DNA of 40,030 nt from Paenibacillus sp. S150. Lineage in GTDB: Bacteria; Bacillota; Bacilli; Paenibacillales; Paenibacillaceae. The first letter of the stretch is position 1. Each line of letters starts with the position of its first letter. The stretch spans positions 1-40,030 of the forward strand of contig NZ_JACBYI010000054.1 of the NCBI RefSeq assembly GCF_019352175.1, written 5' to 3'. The notes under the pieces were generated by a model. It saw nothing but the letters and a program-made list of their open reading frames with translations, was not told the DNA's origin and did no database searches. This document shows positions 23,747 through 32,010 of this stretch, in pieces. A program made the translations under genes and the position numbers.

Positions 23747-23917
23747 CTATTCCTCACGGCGTTTCCGTTCAGGCAAGCGGCCTGCGCGTTTCAAAGAATC
23801 ACGCAGCAAGTATTCGATATGTCCGTTTACGCTGCGGAATTCTTCTGCCGCCCAACGTTCCAGCGCTTCATGCAGCTCGGGATCGATTCGCAGCGGAAAG
23901 CTTTTTTTGGCCGCCAT
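23747..23917 (-). CDS. 56-residue ribbon-helix-helix (Arc/HicB-like) DNA-binding protein
   Basis: The frame starts MAAKKSFPLRIDPELHEALE and continues with WAAEEFRSVNGHIEYLLRDS, ending in a basic tail. That is the strand-helix-helix pattern of Arc/MetJ-type proteins: KSFPLRI as the DNA-contacting strand, DPELHEALERWAAEE as helix 1 and SVNGHIEYLLRDSLKR as helix 2. An AAGGA site precedes the ATG. It starts 12 bp after the stop of the SPFH gene, so the two form an operon. It may bind the palindromes in the operon promoter. The ORF is short but convincing. Confidence 0.8.
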   Translation of the reverse strand: MAAKKSFPLRIDPELHEALERWAAEEFRSVNGHIEYLLRDSLKRAGRLPERKRREE

Positions 23918-23929
23918 AATGCACCGTCC

Positions 23930-24772
23930 TTAATACAATGATCCGGCGTTGATGACCGGACTTGCTCCGCGCTCCGACACAATCGCCACCATCAGATTAT
24001 TAATCATTGCTGCCTTGCGTTCTTCGTCAAGCTCCACTACCCCGCTCTCCCTGAGCTGGCGGATTGCCATGTCCACCATTCCTACGGCCCCCTCGACGAT
24101 GATCTGCCGCGCGGACAGAATAGCCGAGGCCTGCTGGCGCTGCAGCATTGTGCTGGCGATTTCAGTAGAGTAGGCCAGATGCGTCAGCCGTGCTTCAATA
24201 ACCTCCACCCCAGACAAAGAGAGCCTCTCCTGCAGCTCGGTTGCCAGCTCCTTGGCAATTTCATCCGCATTGGCCCGCAGAGACATCCCCGCTTCGTTAA
24301 AATTGTCGTACGGATAACGGCTGGCCACATGGCGCAGCGCAGTCTCACTCTGAATCTCCACAAAGGCCATGTACTTATCGACATCGAATAAGGCTTTGGC
24401 CGAGTTGATTACCTTAAATACAATCACTGCAGCAATCTCGATCGGATTCCCCTCGACATCATTCACCTTCAGCTTCACGCTGTTGAAGTTGCGCACCCGC
24501 AAGGATACGGTCTTGCGGATACTGAACGGGATGACCGCAAACAGCCCGCTGCCGGCAATGGTGCCGACATATTTGCCGAAAAAGGTCACCACAACCGACT
24601 TGTTCGGCTGAACTACCGTAATGCTCGTGCAAAGTACCCCGGCTACTGTGAACAAGAGCACAGGAACAGTAGTATATTCATAGACTGCCCCATAAATTCC
24701 TCCGGCCACACAGATGGCGATCAAAGCAATGACCCAGAAGCCACTGACCGGATGCAGCGTTTTCTCTTTCAT
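23930..24772 (-). CDS. SPFH/Band 7 (stomatin-prohibitin-like) membrane protein
   Basis: The 280-residue protein has a hydrophobic N-terminus with one or two TM segments (about 12-52). The SPFH domain (about 60-190) includes VVVTFFGKYVGTIAGSGLFAVIPF, the NSVKLKVNDVEGNPIEIAAV strand pair and ALRHVASRYPYDN. A C-terminal helical part follows, with EIASTMLQRQQASAILSARQ, typical of this family. SPFH proteins form ring-like assemblies in the membrane and scaffold proteases or lipid domains. The start follows a GGAGGTG site. It heads an operon with a ribbon-helix-helix gene, an arrangement that suggests local regulation. The specific role is unknown. Confidence 0.85.
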   Translation of the reverse strand: MKEKTLHPVSGFWVIALIAICVAGGIYGAVYEYTTVPVLLFTVAGVLCTSITVVQPNKSVVVTFFGKYVGTIAGSGLFAVIPFSIRKTVSLRVRNFNSVKLKVNDVEGNPIEIAAVIVFKVINSAKALFDVDKYMAFVEIQSETALRHVASRYPYDNFNEAGMSLRANADEIAKELATELQERLSLSGVEVIEARLTHLAYSTEIASTMLQRQQASAILSARQIIVEGAVGMVDMAIRQLRESGVVELDEERKAAMINNLMVAIVSERGASPVINAGSLY

Positions 24773-24783
24773 TAAAAGGCACC

Positions 24784-24839
24784 TCCAAAAGATATGTATT
24801 TGATATTATTATGATATCACTTTTGGATATGACTGTAAA
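24784..24839 (-). promoter_or_regulatory. Promoter of the SPFH operon with nested inverted repeats
   Basis: On the minus strand, TTTACA (24839-24834), 17 bp and TATCAT (24816-24811) form a sigma-A promoter. Overlapping it are two nested perfect inverted repeats: TCCAAAAG (24784-24791) with CTTTTGGA (24820-24827), and TGATAT (24801-24806) with ATATCA (24814-24819). The outer arm also covers the ribosome site of the SPFH gene. They could bind a dimeric repressor, such as the ribbon-helix-helix partner, or fold in the mRNA. Confidence 0.6.
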
Positions 24840-24890
24840 CCAAAATGTCACTGCAGCTTCTTGGGTTTTGTCCTATACTACGAAGCTATA

Positions 24891-24907
24891 AGAACATTTG
24901 ATGTTCT
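24891..24907. promoter_or_regulatory. Perfect palindrome ahead of the winged-helix gene
   Basis: AGAACATTTGATGTTCT has 7-bp perfect arms around TTG. It is directly followed by TATAAT (24906-24911) on the plus strand, without a good -35. It may be an operator for the winged-helix protein or for the SPFH side, since the two genes diverge from this spacer. Confidence 0.45.
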
Positions 24908-24934
24908 ATAATAATGAATAAGGATGTGGGCCAA

Positions 24935-25117
24935 ATGGGTGTTAAGGAGCAGGTGCTGGATATTATCAAAGCATCGGAAACTCCGCTCAGTGCAGGCGAG
25001 GTCGAAAAACTCTCCGGCCTGGAACGCAAAGCCGTCGACAAAGCATTTGCCGAGCTGAAAAAGGAAAATGCGATTGTGTCACCGGTCCGCTGCAAATGGG
25101 AAGCTGCCGTTAAGTAA
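24935..25117 (+). CDS. Small winged-helix DNA-binding protein, 60 residues
   Basis: The product starts MGVKEQVLDIIKASETPLSA and goes on with GEVEKLSGLERKAVDKAFAELKKENAIVSPVRCKWEAA. That is a minimal winged helix: helix, SAGEVEKLSGL as helix 2, ERKAVDKAFAELKKE as the recognition helix and a short wing. The chosen ATG has AAGGA ten bases upstream; an ATG at 24914 would add seven residues without a ribosome site. It is divergent from the SPFH operon across a palindrome-rich spacer and is closed by a terminator. Target unknown. Confidence 0.7.
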   Translation: MGVKEQVLDIIKASETPLSAGEVEKLSGLERKAVDKAFAELKKENAIVSPVRCKWEAAVK

Positions 25118-25125
25118 GGTTCCGG

Positions 25126-25167
25126 CAAAAAAGGTGCTCTGCCCGTCGGCAAAGCACCTTTTTTTGC
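25126..25167. terminator. Bidirectional terminator between the winged-helix and nucleotidase genes
   Basis: An AAGGTGCT / AGCACCTT stem with an inner GCC/GGC pairing has AAAAAA before and TTTTTTT after, so it serves both converging genes. Confidence 0.88.
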
Positions 25168-25192
25168 AATTGATTATTGTCTGGAGCTTGGC

Positions 25193-28100
25193 TCAGGAAG
25201 CCTTCTCCTCCAGCATGCGGTAAATGATAACCGCTGCCTGAGCACGGGTAGCATCGCTCTTCGGTGCGAATTTCTGGCCCTCCACCCCGTTGACTATGCC
25301 AAGCTGCGTCAGCTGCGCAACAGCCTCTTGCGCATAGGAAGCAATTTGGGACCTGTCTCCGAAGCCTGTCAATGCTGCCGCCGTGTCGACCGGCTGCAGC
25401 TGATCCTTGATCGCAGCCGCGATCATGATCGCCATTTCTTCACGGGTCACTTCACGGCCCGGTTCAAACCTGCCGTTGCCGGTGCCTTTGACAAGACCGG
25501 CATTAACCGCAGCGGCGATGGTATCTGTATACCATACCCCTTGCTTGACATCGCTGAATGCTGTGCTTGTTCCTGAAGTACTGAGGTCCAGGGAACGAAC
25601 CAGCATCGTTACGAATTCCGCACGGGTTACTGTTTTGTTCGGTGCGAAGTTCTTGCCGTCAATTCCTTTGACAATCCCCTTCGCTGCCAGAGAGTTGATC
25701 GCTTCCTGGGCCCAGGCTACTCTGCCTATATCCCCAAAAGTGACAACAGGCGCCGCTGTAGGAGCCGGGGTTGCAGTGGGTGCAGGCGTTGCGGCCGGTG
25801 CAGGCGTCGCCGATGCTGACGGCGTTGGTGTTGGTGCAGTTCCGCCTCCGGGAGCCGGGGTCGCAGCTGCAAGATTATTGGTAATACGTCCCTCAATGGC
25901 CGCTGTAATGGCGCCGCCCTTGAAAGTATCCACAATGTATTGGTAGAAGACATCCAGGTCGGTCGGACCCGGCAGGGACGCGCTGGCCTGGGTCAATACC
26001 GTGTAATTGTCGCCGCCTGCAGCCATGAAGTTGTTGACTACAGCAGTATAGCTCTGAGTCATGTTAATCGGTGTGCCGTCTGTCTTGGTAAGATTGGCAA
26101 CACGGCTTTCGATAGGCAGATACATGCTCGCCGTATATTTCAGACCGGAAATCTGGAGGGTCTTCGTATCTGCGGCGGTTGCGCCCCATTGCTGTTGCAG
26201 CAGCGTTTTAACCTGTTCACCGGTAAGCGTCAGCTTCACCAGTGTATTGCCGAATGGCTGAATTTTGGCCAGGTCGCCGAAGGCTACATCGCCTTTCGGA
26301 AGATCGGCGCGGATACCGCCCGGATTCATGAAGGCAAAATCAGCAGTGCTTTCGCCGTCACCGAAATCGGCTTGGCGCATAGCGTCAGCAATGAGGTTGC
26401 CCAGATTGGATTCTTTGGTGTACGCGTCTGTGCGAGTAATTGTACCATCGGTTGTGCCGACAGGTTTTGTAAGCTCCGGATGAAGCTCAAGGTAGTGATT
26501 CACCAACGCCGTAGTTTCTGCGTCAGGAGTCACTCCATTCTGAAAAGTGGTGGTTACAGTAGCAGTTTTGGCTTTGACGTCTTTGGTAACAGGATCAATA
26601 ATCAGCTTGATGTCTTCAAAGGCTGTGCCGTAAGAATAAGCCTGGACAATCAGCTTGTTGTTCACTACACCATTAGCCAGCGCATGATTGTCACCTGCCA
26701 CAATTACATCAACAGGTGAATCGGCCGGAAGTGCTTTAGCCAAATCTGCAGCTTCTCCCGTAGTCACGCCGTCTCGGGTGGTAGCCGGGTCATGGGCAAG
26801 GACAACGATTGTTTCCACACCCTTTGCCTGAAGCTCAGCGGCGTATTTCTCAATCGCTTCAACTTCTTCGGCTGCGCTCAGGAATTCCACTCCTTTTGTG
26901 CCCTCCGGAGATACTTTGCTTGGGGTCAATTTGGTAACCACGCCGATAAATCCGATTTGTACGCCGCCTGCTTCTTTGATGACGTAAGGAGGAATGATCG
27001 GCAGACCGGTGGAGCTGTCTACAGCATTGGCATTGATATAGTCAAAGTCAGCGCCTTTATGAACAATGCCGGTGTTCTTCGGATCAGCTCCGCCGTAAAT
27101 TTGCGCTTTCATCGCTTCAACGCCTTGATCAAATTCGTGATTGCCCAGAGTACCCACGTCGAATTTCATCAGGTTCATCCATTCCATTGTCGGCTCATCA
27201 CGCTCAAGCGAGGAGACCGGCGCAGATGCGCCTACGGAGTCACCGTTGTGGAACAGCAGCGAATTCGCATATTTCGAACGGGCTTCCTTCAAATAAGCGG
27301 CAAGTGTTGCCGCTGTACCTACAGCATCAGTCCCCACATAAGAGGTGGTATCCAATTGTCCGTGGAAGTCATTAATTCCAATCAGATGGACCTCGACATC
27401 CTCGGTTGGGGCTGCTGCTGTTTCTTTCAGATCAAGATTGTAGATTTCAAAACCCTTGGCATCTTTGATGCCTGTGTCTGTAACCTTGGCCGGCTTGACT
27501 GCGGCCGCCTTAGGCGAAGAGGTGAAGGTAACATTGACATTCCCTTTGATTGGAGCAATCGCCCAGTTGTTGTCTGCCGTCGGATCAACCGTTCCGGCTG
27601 CACTGATGTAATCCATCAGCACCTGGCGGTTTTCCATTTGGGAATCGATAATCATCTTCGCGTCTTTAACACCCGGGAAGTTTCCACCGCCGCTTGCACG
27701 GTAGTTATTGGTAACCACGATGAAATCCTGGTTCAGGTCCAGCTCATTCCCGCCATAAGTGATGGAGGTGACCCGGCTTGAGAAAGCGTCGTTAATGGTG
27801 CCATCCGGCTTGTACTTGGCGTTCTTGGTTACATCGATAGTGTAATTAATTCCGTCAATAACATCGAAGTTATATACGGCAAAGGCGGAATTCAAGAGCG
27901 GCTGCGGAGTGGAGATCGCCGGTTTAATGCGGTTGAACGCACCCGCACTCATCTCTACCCATTCCTTCACAGTTGATCCCTTTACCACAATCGCCTTCAA
28001 GGTGTTGTCGTAGAGATACAGGTCGCTTGCACTTGCAATCGTCAGATTGCCTTCTTGAATTTCAGTATATTCGTCCGGGCCATTGCGTCCGGCTTTGAAT

Positions 28101-29500
28101 GGCGCACCTACACTGAGAACCGGCAGGTCCTTATACTCGGACAGCGCAGCATCCGTATTGATCATATTCGATACATACTGCTGCTGGGCATAGGTTACGA
28201 TCTGTACTGTAGGATCATCCTGCACCAGAGCAAAATAGCTGTTCATCGGTGCTTTGGTTGTGCCCAACGGCTGATTCACATATTCTTTGGTAGCTGCATG
28301 AGCAGCTCCGGCCACTGCATCAATCGCAGGATCAGCCTCTGCATCGGCGATGGAGCGTGTCGAGGCCTTCGAGCCTGCCTTGTCCACTTTCCAGCCGCTG
28401 CTGTCAGGAACGATCTTCAGATCGATCAGGCCCAGATAACCGCCGCCATAGCCGGCCTGCACTGCCGTAGTGCCATTGATATGGCCATTGACATTATCCA
28501 CTTTAGCCTGCTCCGTATTGTACGGAAGTTTGGTTGCCGGATCTTTGAAAGAAGCATCCAGTGCAGTGTCAATTCCGTTCGTCGGGAACACCTTGTGCGT
28601 GTGGGAAAAAGTAATGGCGTCAATACCTTCAACCTTGCTTAGCAGGTTGATCGCATTTTCCGCTCCGGTTCCTGCAACCGCAGTTGCATCAAACCCGGTG
28701 TGGGCCATGGCGATAATGACATCAGCGCCTCCAGCCTTCATTACCGGAACAAATTTCGCTGCTGTTTCAGCAATGTCCCTGGTGATTACCTTGCCTTCAA
28801 GGTTCGCCTTGTCCCAATCCATAATTTGCGGAGCTACCAGACCGAGGAGGCCGACTTGGATCGTCACCTCATTGCCATTGCTGTCAGTAACCATTTTGGG
28901 AATAATGACATACGGCTCAAACGTATTTTCGCCATCAGAAACATTGTAAATATTCGCATTCACATAAGGAAAATCAGCGCCTGTACCTGCCATGGAGCTT
29001 CCGTTGATCGTGCGGTTTAAGTAATCCAATCCATAATTGAATTCATGATTGCCGAAGGTTGCAGCATCGTATTCCATGAGATTCATGGCGGCGATTAGGG
29101 GATGAATCTGGTCAGCGCTCTCTTTAAAATCAGAAACCTGAGCCATGTACGTACCCAGTGGTGTTCCTTGGATCAAATCGCCGTTGTCCAACAGGAGATT
29201 GTTGGATTGTTCGCTCCGGGCTTTCTTTACCAGCGTCGATGTGCGGTCCAGGCCTACTGTCGTCGAAGGCGCATCTTTAAAATAGTCCCAGCCGTACACA
29301 TTGGTGTGTACGTCCGTGGTACTCATCAAACGCAGTTCAATCGTGCCCGGTGTCCCGGGATCGGCTGCTGCCGGGCTTGCGGCCTCTGCCTTGCCGGTTC
29401 CCAGAATGGACCCTGCAAACATCCCGCCTAAAACTTGCGCGGCCAATACTGCGGTCGCCAATGCTGTGGCTAGCGGCTTGTTCCATCTACTTTCTCCCAT
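25193..29500 (-). CDS. SLH-anchored bifunctional 2',3'-cyclic-nucleotide phosphodiesterase / 5'-nucleotidase (YfkN-like)
   Basis: The 1435-residue exported protein has a signal peptide (about 1-41) and two calcineurin-type nucleotidase modules. Module 1 (about 53-690, CpdB-like) has MSTTDVHTNVYGWDYF, NGDLIQGTP, FGNHEFNYG, AHTGFD and SHTHKVFP. Module 2 (about 703-1200, UshA-like) has GINDFHGQLD, NGDSVGASAP, LGNHEFDQG and VAGDNHALANG. All metal-binding His and Asp motifs look intact. A Pro/Thr/Ala linker (about 1210-1253) leads to three SLH repeats (about 1255-1430) that bind the secondary cell-wall polymer. Bacillus YfkN has the same two-module layout but a different anchor. Role: phosphate recovery from extracellular nucleotides, in line with the PhoP-like boxes upstream. 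Confidence 0.95.
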   Translation of the reverse strand: MGESRWNKPLATALATAVLAAQVLGGMFAGSILGTGKAEAASPAAADPGTPGTIELRLMSTTDVHTNVYGWDYFKDAPSTTVGLDRTSTLVKKARSEQSNNLLLDNGDLIQGTPLGTYMAQVSDFKESADQIHPLIAAMNLMEYDAATFGNHEFNYGLDYLNRTINGSSMAGTGADFPYVNANIYNVSDGENTFEPYVIIPKMVTDSNGNEVTIQVGLLGLVAPQIMDWDKANLEGKVITRDIAETAAKFVPVMKAGGADVIIAMAHTGFDATAVAGTGAENAINLLSKVEGIDAITFSHTHKVFPTNGIDTALDASFKDPATKLPYNTEQAKVDNVNGHINGTTAVQAGYGGGYLGLIDLKIVPDSSGWKVDKAGSKASTRSIADAEADPAIDAVAGAAHAATKEYVNQPLGTTKAPMNSYFALVQDDPTVQIVTYAQQQYVSNMINTDAALSEYKDLPVLSVGAPFKAGRNGPDEYTEIQEGNLTIASASDLYLYDNTLKAIVVKGSTVKEWVEMSAGAFNRIKPAISTPQPLLNSAFAVYNFDVIDGINYTIDVTKNAKYKPDGTINDAFSSRVTSITYGGNELDLNQDFIVVTNNYRASGGGNFPGVKDAKMIIDSQMENRQVLMDYISAAGTVDPTADNNWAIAPIKGNVNVTFTSSPKAAAVKPAKVTDTGIKDAKGFEIYNLDLKETAAAPTEDVEVHLIGINDFHGQLDTTSYVGTDAVGTAATLAAYLKEARSKYANSLLFHNGDSVGASAPVSSLERDEPTMEWMNLMKFDVGTLGNHEFDQGVEAMKAQIYGGADPKNTGIVHKGADFDYINANAVDSSTGLPIIPPYVIKEAGGVQIGFIGVVTKLTPSKVSPEGTKGVEFLSAAEEVEAIEKYAAELQAKGVETIVVLAHDPATTRDGVTTGEAADLAKALPADSPVDVIVAGDNHALANGVVNNKLIVQAYSYGTAFEDIKLIIDPVTKDVKAKTATVTTTFQNGVTPDAETTALVNHYLELHPELTKPVGTTDGTITRTDAYTKESNLGNLIADAMRQADFGDGESTADFAFMNPGGIRADLPKGDVAFGDLAKIQPFGNTLVKLTLTGEQVKTLLQQQWGATAADTKTLQISGLKYTASMYLPIESRVANLTKTDGTPINMTQSYTAVVNNFMAAGGDNYTVLTQASASLPGPTDLDVFYQYIVDTFKGGAITAAIEGRITNNLAAATPAPGGGTAPTPTPSASATPAPAATPAPTATPAPTAAPVVTFGDIGRVAWAQEAINSLAAKGIVKGIDGKNFAPNKTVTRAEFVTMLVRSLDLSTSGTSTAFSDVKQGVWYTDTIAAAVNAGLVKGTGNGRFEPGREVTREEMAIMIAAAIKDQLQPVDTAAALTGFGDRSQIASYAQEAVAQLTQLGIVNGVEGQKFAPKSDATRAQAAVIIYRMLEEKAS

Positions 29501-29591
29501 AAGTTAGAAAGCCTCCCCATATTTTTCATTATTCTTGTTCGTGCTGACCGCAAGATTGTATCATACTCAAAAATATGAATCTAGCATAAAT

Positions 29592-29640
29592 CATTAAGTA
29601 TGGTAAATAGTTGTGTTAAATATCACATAACCAGCGTTAA
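29592..29640 (-). promoter_or_regulatory. Tandem PhoP-box-like half sites upstream of the nucleotidase gene
   Basis: On the minus strand five TT-N-A-N-N hexamers occur in line: TTAACG, TTATGT, TTAACA, TTTACC, TTAATG, starting at 29640, 29630, 29619, 29607 and 29597. Steps are 10, 11, 12 and 10 bp. The PhoP consensus of Bacillus is TT(A/C/T)A(C/T)A repeated every 11 bp. A TATGCT (29588-29583) just downstream could be the -10 in an activator-dependent layout; TACAAT (29560-29555) is another choice. Confidence 0.6.
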
Positions 29641-29679
29641 TTTTGTAAAAAATGACTAAATAATTTACAAAAAACAAAC

Positions 29680-29730
29680 AAAAAGCCTATTCTTGTTCAC
29701 CTCCACTAGTGAAGTCAAACAAGAATAGGC
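29680..29730 (-). terminator. mqnC terminator
   Basis: A 13-bp perfect stem (29685-29697 with 29718-29730) with an inner CACTAGTG fold is followed by TTTTTG on the minus strand, 56 bp after the mqnC stop. Confidence 0.88.
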
Positions 29731-29785
29731 GCCGCAATAAAATGTTACACACAAAGTTATGAATATATTGAATTTTATTGAATAA

Positions 29786-30922
29786 TTAGTTCTGCATGAC
29801 AAAATCATTGTCAATCTTCATGTTCGCGTCTTCAAACGTCCGCAGGATGTCATAACGCGTGTTGCGCTGCGCCGGGATCTTCCCGGCCTCGCGGATCAGC
29901 TGTGTAATGGACTCGATGTTGACCTTGTAGATCGCACCCGCCGACGACACCACATTCTCTTCGATCATGGTGCTGCCGAAATCGTTGCAGCCGTATTGCA
30001 GGGAGAGCTTGCCGACCTCAGGTCCCATCGTCACCCATGAGGATTGGAAGTTTTTGATGTTGTCCAGCACCAGGCGGCTGATTGCCACGGTTTTCAGGTA
30101 TTCCTCCGGAGTCTGTCTATCCAGCTTCAGATTCGTATTATCCGGCTGAAACGTCCAGGAGATAAAAGCCAGGAAGCCCTCTGAATCATATTTGTTCGCA
30201 ATGCACTCATCCTGGGCTTCGCGTACCCGCAGCAGATGAAGCGCCCGCTCCTCCATGCTCTCGCCAAGGCCGATGACCATGGTGGCCGTTGTGTTCATGC
30301 CGATTTTGTGGGCAGTCTGCATCACGTCCATCCACTCACGCCAGGAGCCTTTGAGCCGGCTGATCTTGCGGCGGGTCCGGTCATCCAGAATCTCGGCGCC
30401 CCCGCCGGGCAGGGAATCCAGGCCTGCAGCGTGAATCTCGCGGACTACCTGCTCCAGCGGCAAGCCGGACACCTCGACCATTTTCATAATCTCCGCAGGG
30501 GAGAAGGAATGCATGGTAATTTCCGGGAAGCGCTGCTTGATGCCGCGCAGCAAATCTGTATAATAACTGAAGGGCAGATTAGGATTGGTTCCGCCTTGCA
30601 TCAGAATTTCCGTACCGTTCACGGCGATAGTCTCGGCAATTTTTTGATAGATGGTTTCGTCAGGAAGAACATAACCTTCCTCCGAGCCGGGTCTGCGGTA
30701 AAATGCGCAAAATCGGCAGTATACATCGCAGACGTTCGTGTAGTTGATATTCCGGCCAATAACGAAAGTAGCCAGCGGGTCCGGGTGCCAGCGTTTCATG
30801 ATAATGTCAGCGGCAGCGCCCATTTTCTCAATTTCGTTGCTCTCGAACAACCGGACTGTGTCCTCCAGCCCGAGACGTTCGCCCTTCAGCGTCTTGTCCA
30901 GAATCGAATCTATTGCACTCAT
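29786..30922 (-). CDS. mqnC: Cyclic dehypoxanthinylfutalosine synthase MqnC (radical SAM)
   Basis: MqnC cyclises dehypoxanthine futalosine in the futalosine route to menaquinone. The 378-residue protein has the radical-SAM cysteines C65, C69 and C72 in NVCDVYCRFCAF, then FYRRPGSEEGYVL. Downstream are EILMQGGTNPNLPF, MHSFSPAEI, GLDSLPGGGAEIL and the late WVTMGPEVGKLSLQYGCNDFGSTMIEENVV, all typical of MqnC; MqnE differs around the cysteine loop. The ATG at 30922 follows GAGGAGG; the nine extra upstream codons are not family-like. It stands alone here, with no other mqn gene in the window. Confidence 0.92.
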   Translation of the reverse strand: MSAIDSILDKTLKGERLGLEDTVRLFESNEIEKMGAAADIIMKRWHPDPLATFVIGRNINYTNVCDVYCRFCAFYRRPGSEEGYVLPDETIYQKIAETIAVNGTEILMQGGTNPNLPFSYYTDLLRGIKQRFPEITMHSFSPAEIMKMVEVSGLPLEQVVREIHAAGLDSLPGGGAEILDDRTRRKISRLKGSWREWMDVMQTAHKIGMNTTATMVIGLGESMEERALHLLRVREAQDECIANKYDSEGFLAFISWTFQPDNTNLKLDRQTPEEYLKTVAISRLVLDNIKNFQSSWVTMGPEVGKLSLQYGCNDFGSTMIEENVVSSAGAIYKVNIESITQLIREAGKIPAQRNTRYDILRTFEDANMKIDNDFVMQN

Positions 30923-31097
30923 TGTTCGCAGCCTCCTCTTTATGCCCATGCTATAGGGTAGATGTATAAAATTTGTGGAACAAATGAATAAGCTCGTTCC
31001 TTCATCGTATCACAATCAGGACAGCTTGAAAAACCTTTACTGCTGACAAGTAGAAACGGCTTCGCCGTCCTTATAAAGACGGTATCCGTTTCAGCGA

Positions 31098-31148
31098 GAA
31101 AGATAAGCCTAATTTATAGCGTGTGAAACATATAAATTCTTATCTTTC
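31098..31148. repeat. Palindromic hairpin repeat
   Basis: GAAAGATAAG (31098-31107) pairs exactly with CTTATCTTTC (31139-31148), and AATTTATA pairs with TATAAATT inside. Its right half, CATATAAATTCTTATCTTTC, recurs at 32272-32293 and, split by a MITE, at 31217-31397. A short hairpin, ACGGC-TTC-GCCGT, lies just upstream (31054-31072) and recurs at 31399-31418, with a variant near 10076. This belongs to a mosaic of non-coding repeats. Confidence 0.7.
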
Positions 31149-31160
31149 AAAAAAACTCTA

Positions 31161-31223
31161 CAAAGCGGGGCCTTGGCTTCGATGATAACTCAGGTACTTT
31201 GCGGGGACCCCAAAACATATAAA
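31161..31223 (+). repeat. Dispersed hairpin repeat, copy A (interrupted by the MITE at its 3' end)
   Basis: Nearly identical to 32220-32280: CCTTGGCTTCGATGATAACT followed by CAGGTACTTTGCGGGGACCC and CAAAACATATAAA. The left arm has drifted (CAAAGCGGGG instead of CAAAGTGGTG). It ends exactly at the MITE border. Confidence 0.8.
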
Positions 31224-31377
31224 CCTGAATTTCGAAAGTATGTATCCACAAATCATCTAAAAAGCTCTACACGAAGGGATTTCTTGCTAAAAACAGCTTG
31301 CACCAAAGGGGTGAAGGAAAAAGAGGGTTTATCCCTTGTCCGATCTGGATTTGTTCATTTCACTTTCGAAATTCAGG
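31224..31377. mobile_element. 154-bp MITE with perfect ends, target duplication and an empty site in the window
   Basis: Perfect 16-bp terminal inverted repeats, CCTGAATTTCGAAAGT (31224-31239) and its complement (31362-31377), are flanked by ATAAA on both sides (31219-31223, 31378-31382). Removing the element and one ATAAA gives AACATATAAATTCTTATC, which is found intact at 31127-31144 and 32273-32290. That is direct evidence of insertion. The 82-codon frame across it (31173-31421) is not a gene. No matching transposase is seen. Confidence 0.88.
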
Positions 31378-31397
31378 ATAAATTCTTATCTTTCAAG

Positions 31398-31880
31398 CAG
31401 AAACGGCTTCGCCGTCCTTAACCGGGCAGCGCAGCTGTTAGCATTTCAGGGTAAGGCTGGCTGCTGAAGCCAGGCGGGAAGCCAAGCGGAAAAGGTCACT
31501 TCATGCTCCCCCAACCGCTTTTTCGCAAGGGTTAGCGGGAAAAAGGAACCCTAATTGATCCGTTTCTCTCCCCTGCAGAGGAATACGCCTACATTAAGAT
31601 GAACTTGAAACATTCATCCAAAGGGCAGCCATCTTAGTGGTAAAAAGTACAACTAAGGTAGCGCATTCGGCTCCTGGATCATCCCTAGTGGGAAAAAGTA
31701 CAACTAATCCGGCTGAAATCAGCCGGATGGGGGGAACGGGCCTCCATTAGGTGTACAAAATCCCACTAAAGCCCGTTCAAGCCAGAATTCCAGCCCATTA
31801 GTGTTACTTTTTACACTTCGCTTCCGTTCCCTATGAATCTCCTCCTTACGTTCCATCCGCTTGTTCAGGTTCTCCGGTTC
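31398..31880. repeat. Dispersed non-coding repeat, copy 2
   Basis: This is the partner of 10073-10740, without the 111-bp MITE. It carries the roughly 24-bp motif at 31533, 31635 and 31686, and in reverse at 31746 and 31797. The spacing between motif centres (about 102, 51, 60 and 50 bp) is the same as in copy 1. Homology ends near GTTCAGGTTCTCCGGTTC. No ORF is conserved. Confidence 0.85.
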
Positions 31881-32010
31881 AATTCAGGATAAATTAAGTT
31901 TCTTTATTGTGTTTTTTAAAGATCGCAGAACTAACTCCCGCTTAAACAGCGGAGCGGACAGACCCGCGGAACAGCGGCAGCGGCCGCCTGGGTCTCCGGA
32001 TTTTCACCGC

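Noticed and set aside
31173..31421. 82-codon plus-strand frame between mqnC and metI
   Set aside because: It spans a hairpin repeat, a MITE and the start of another repeat, so it was created by the insertion; no ribosome site.
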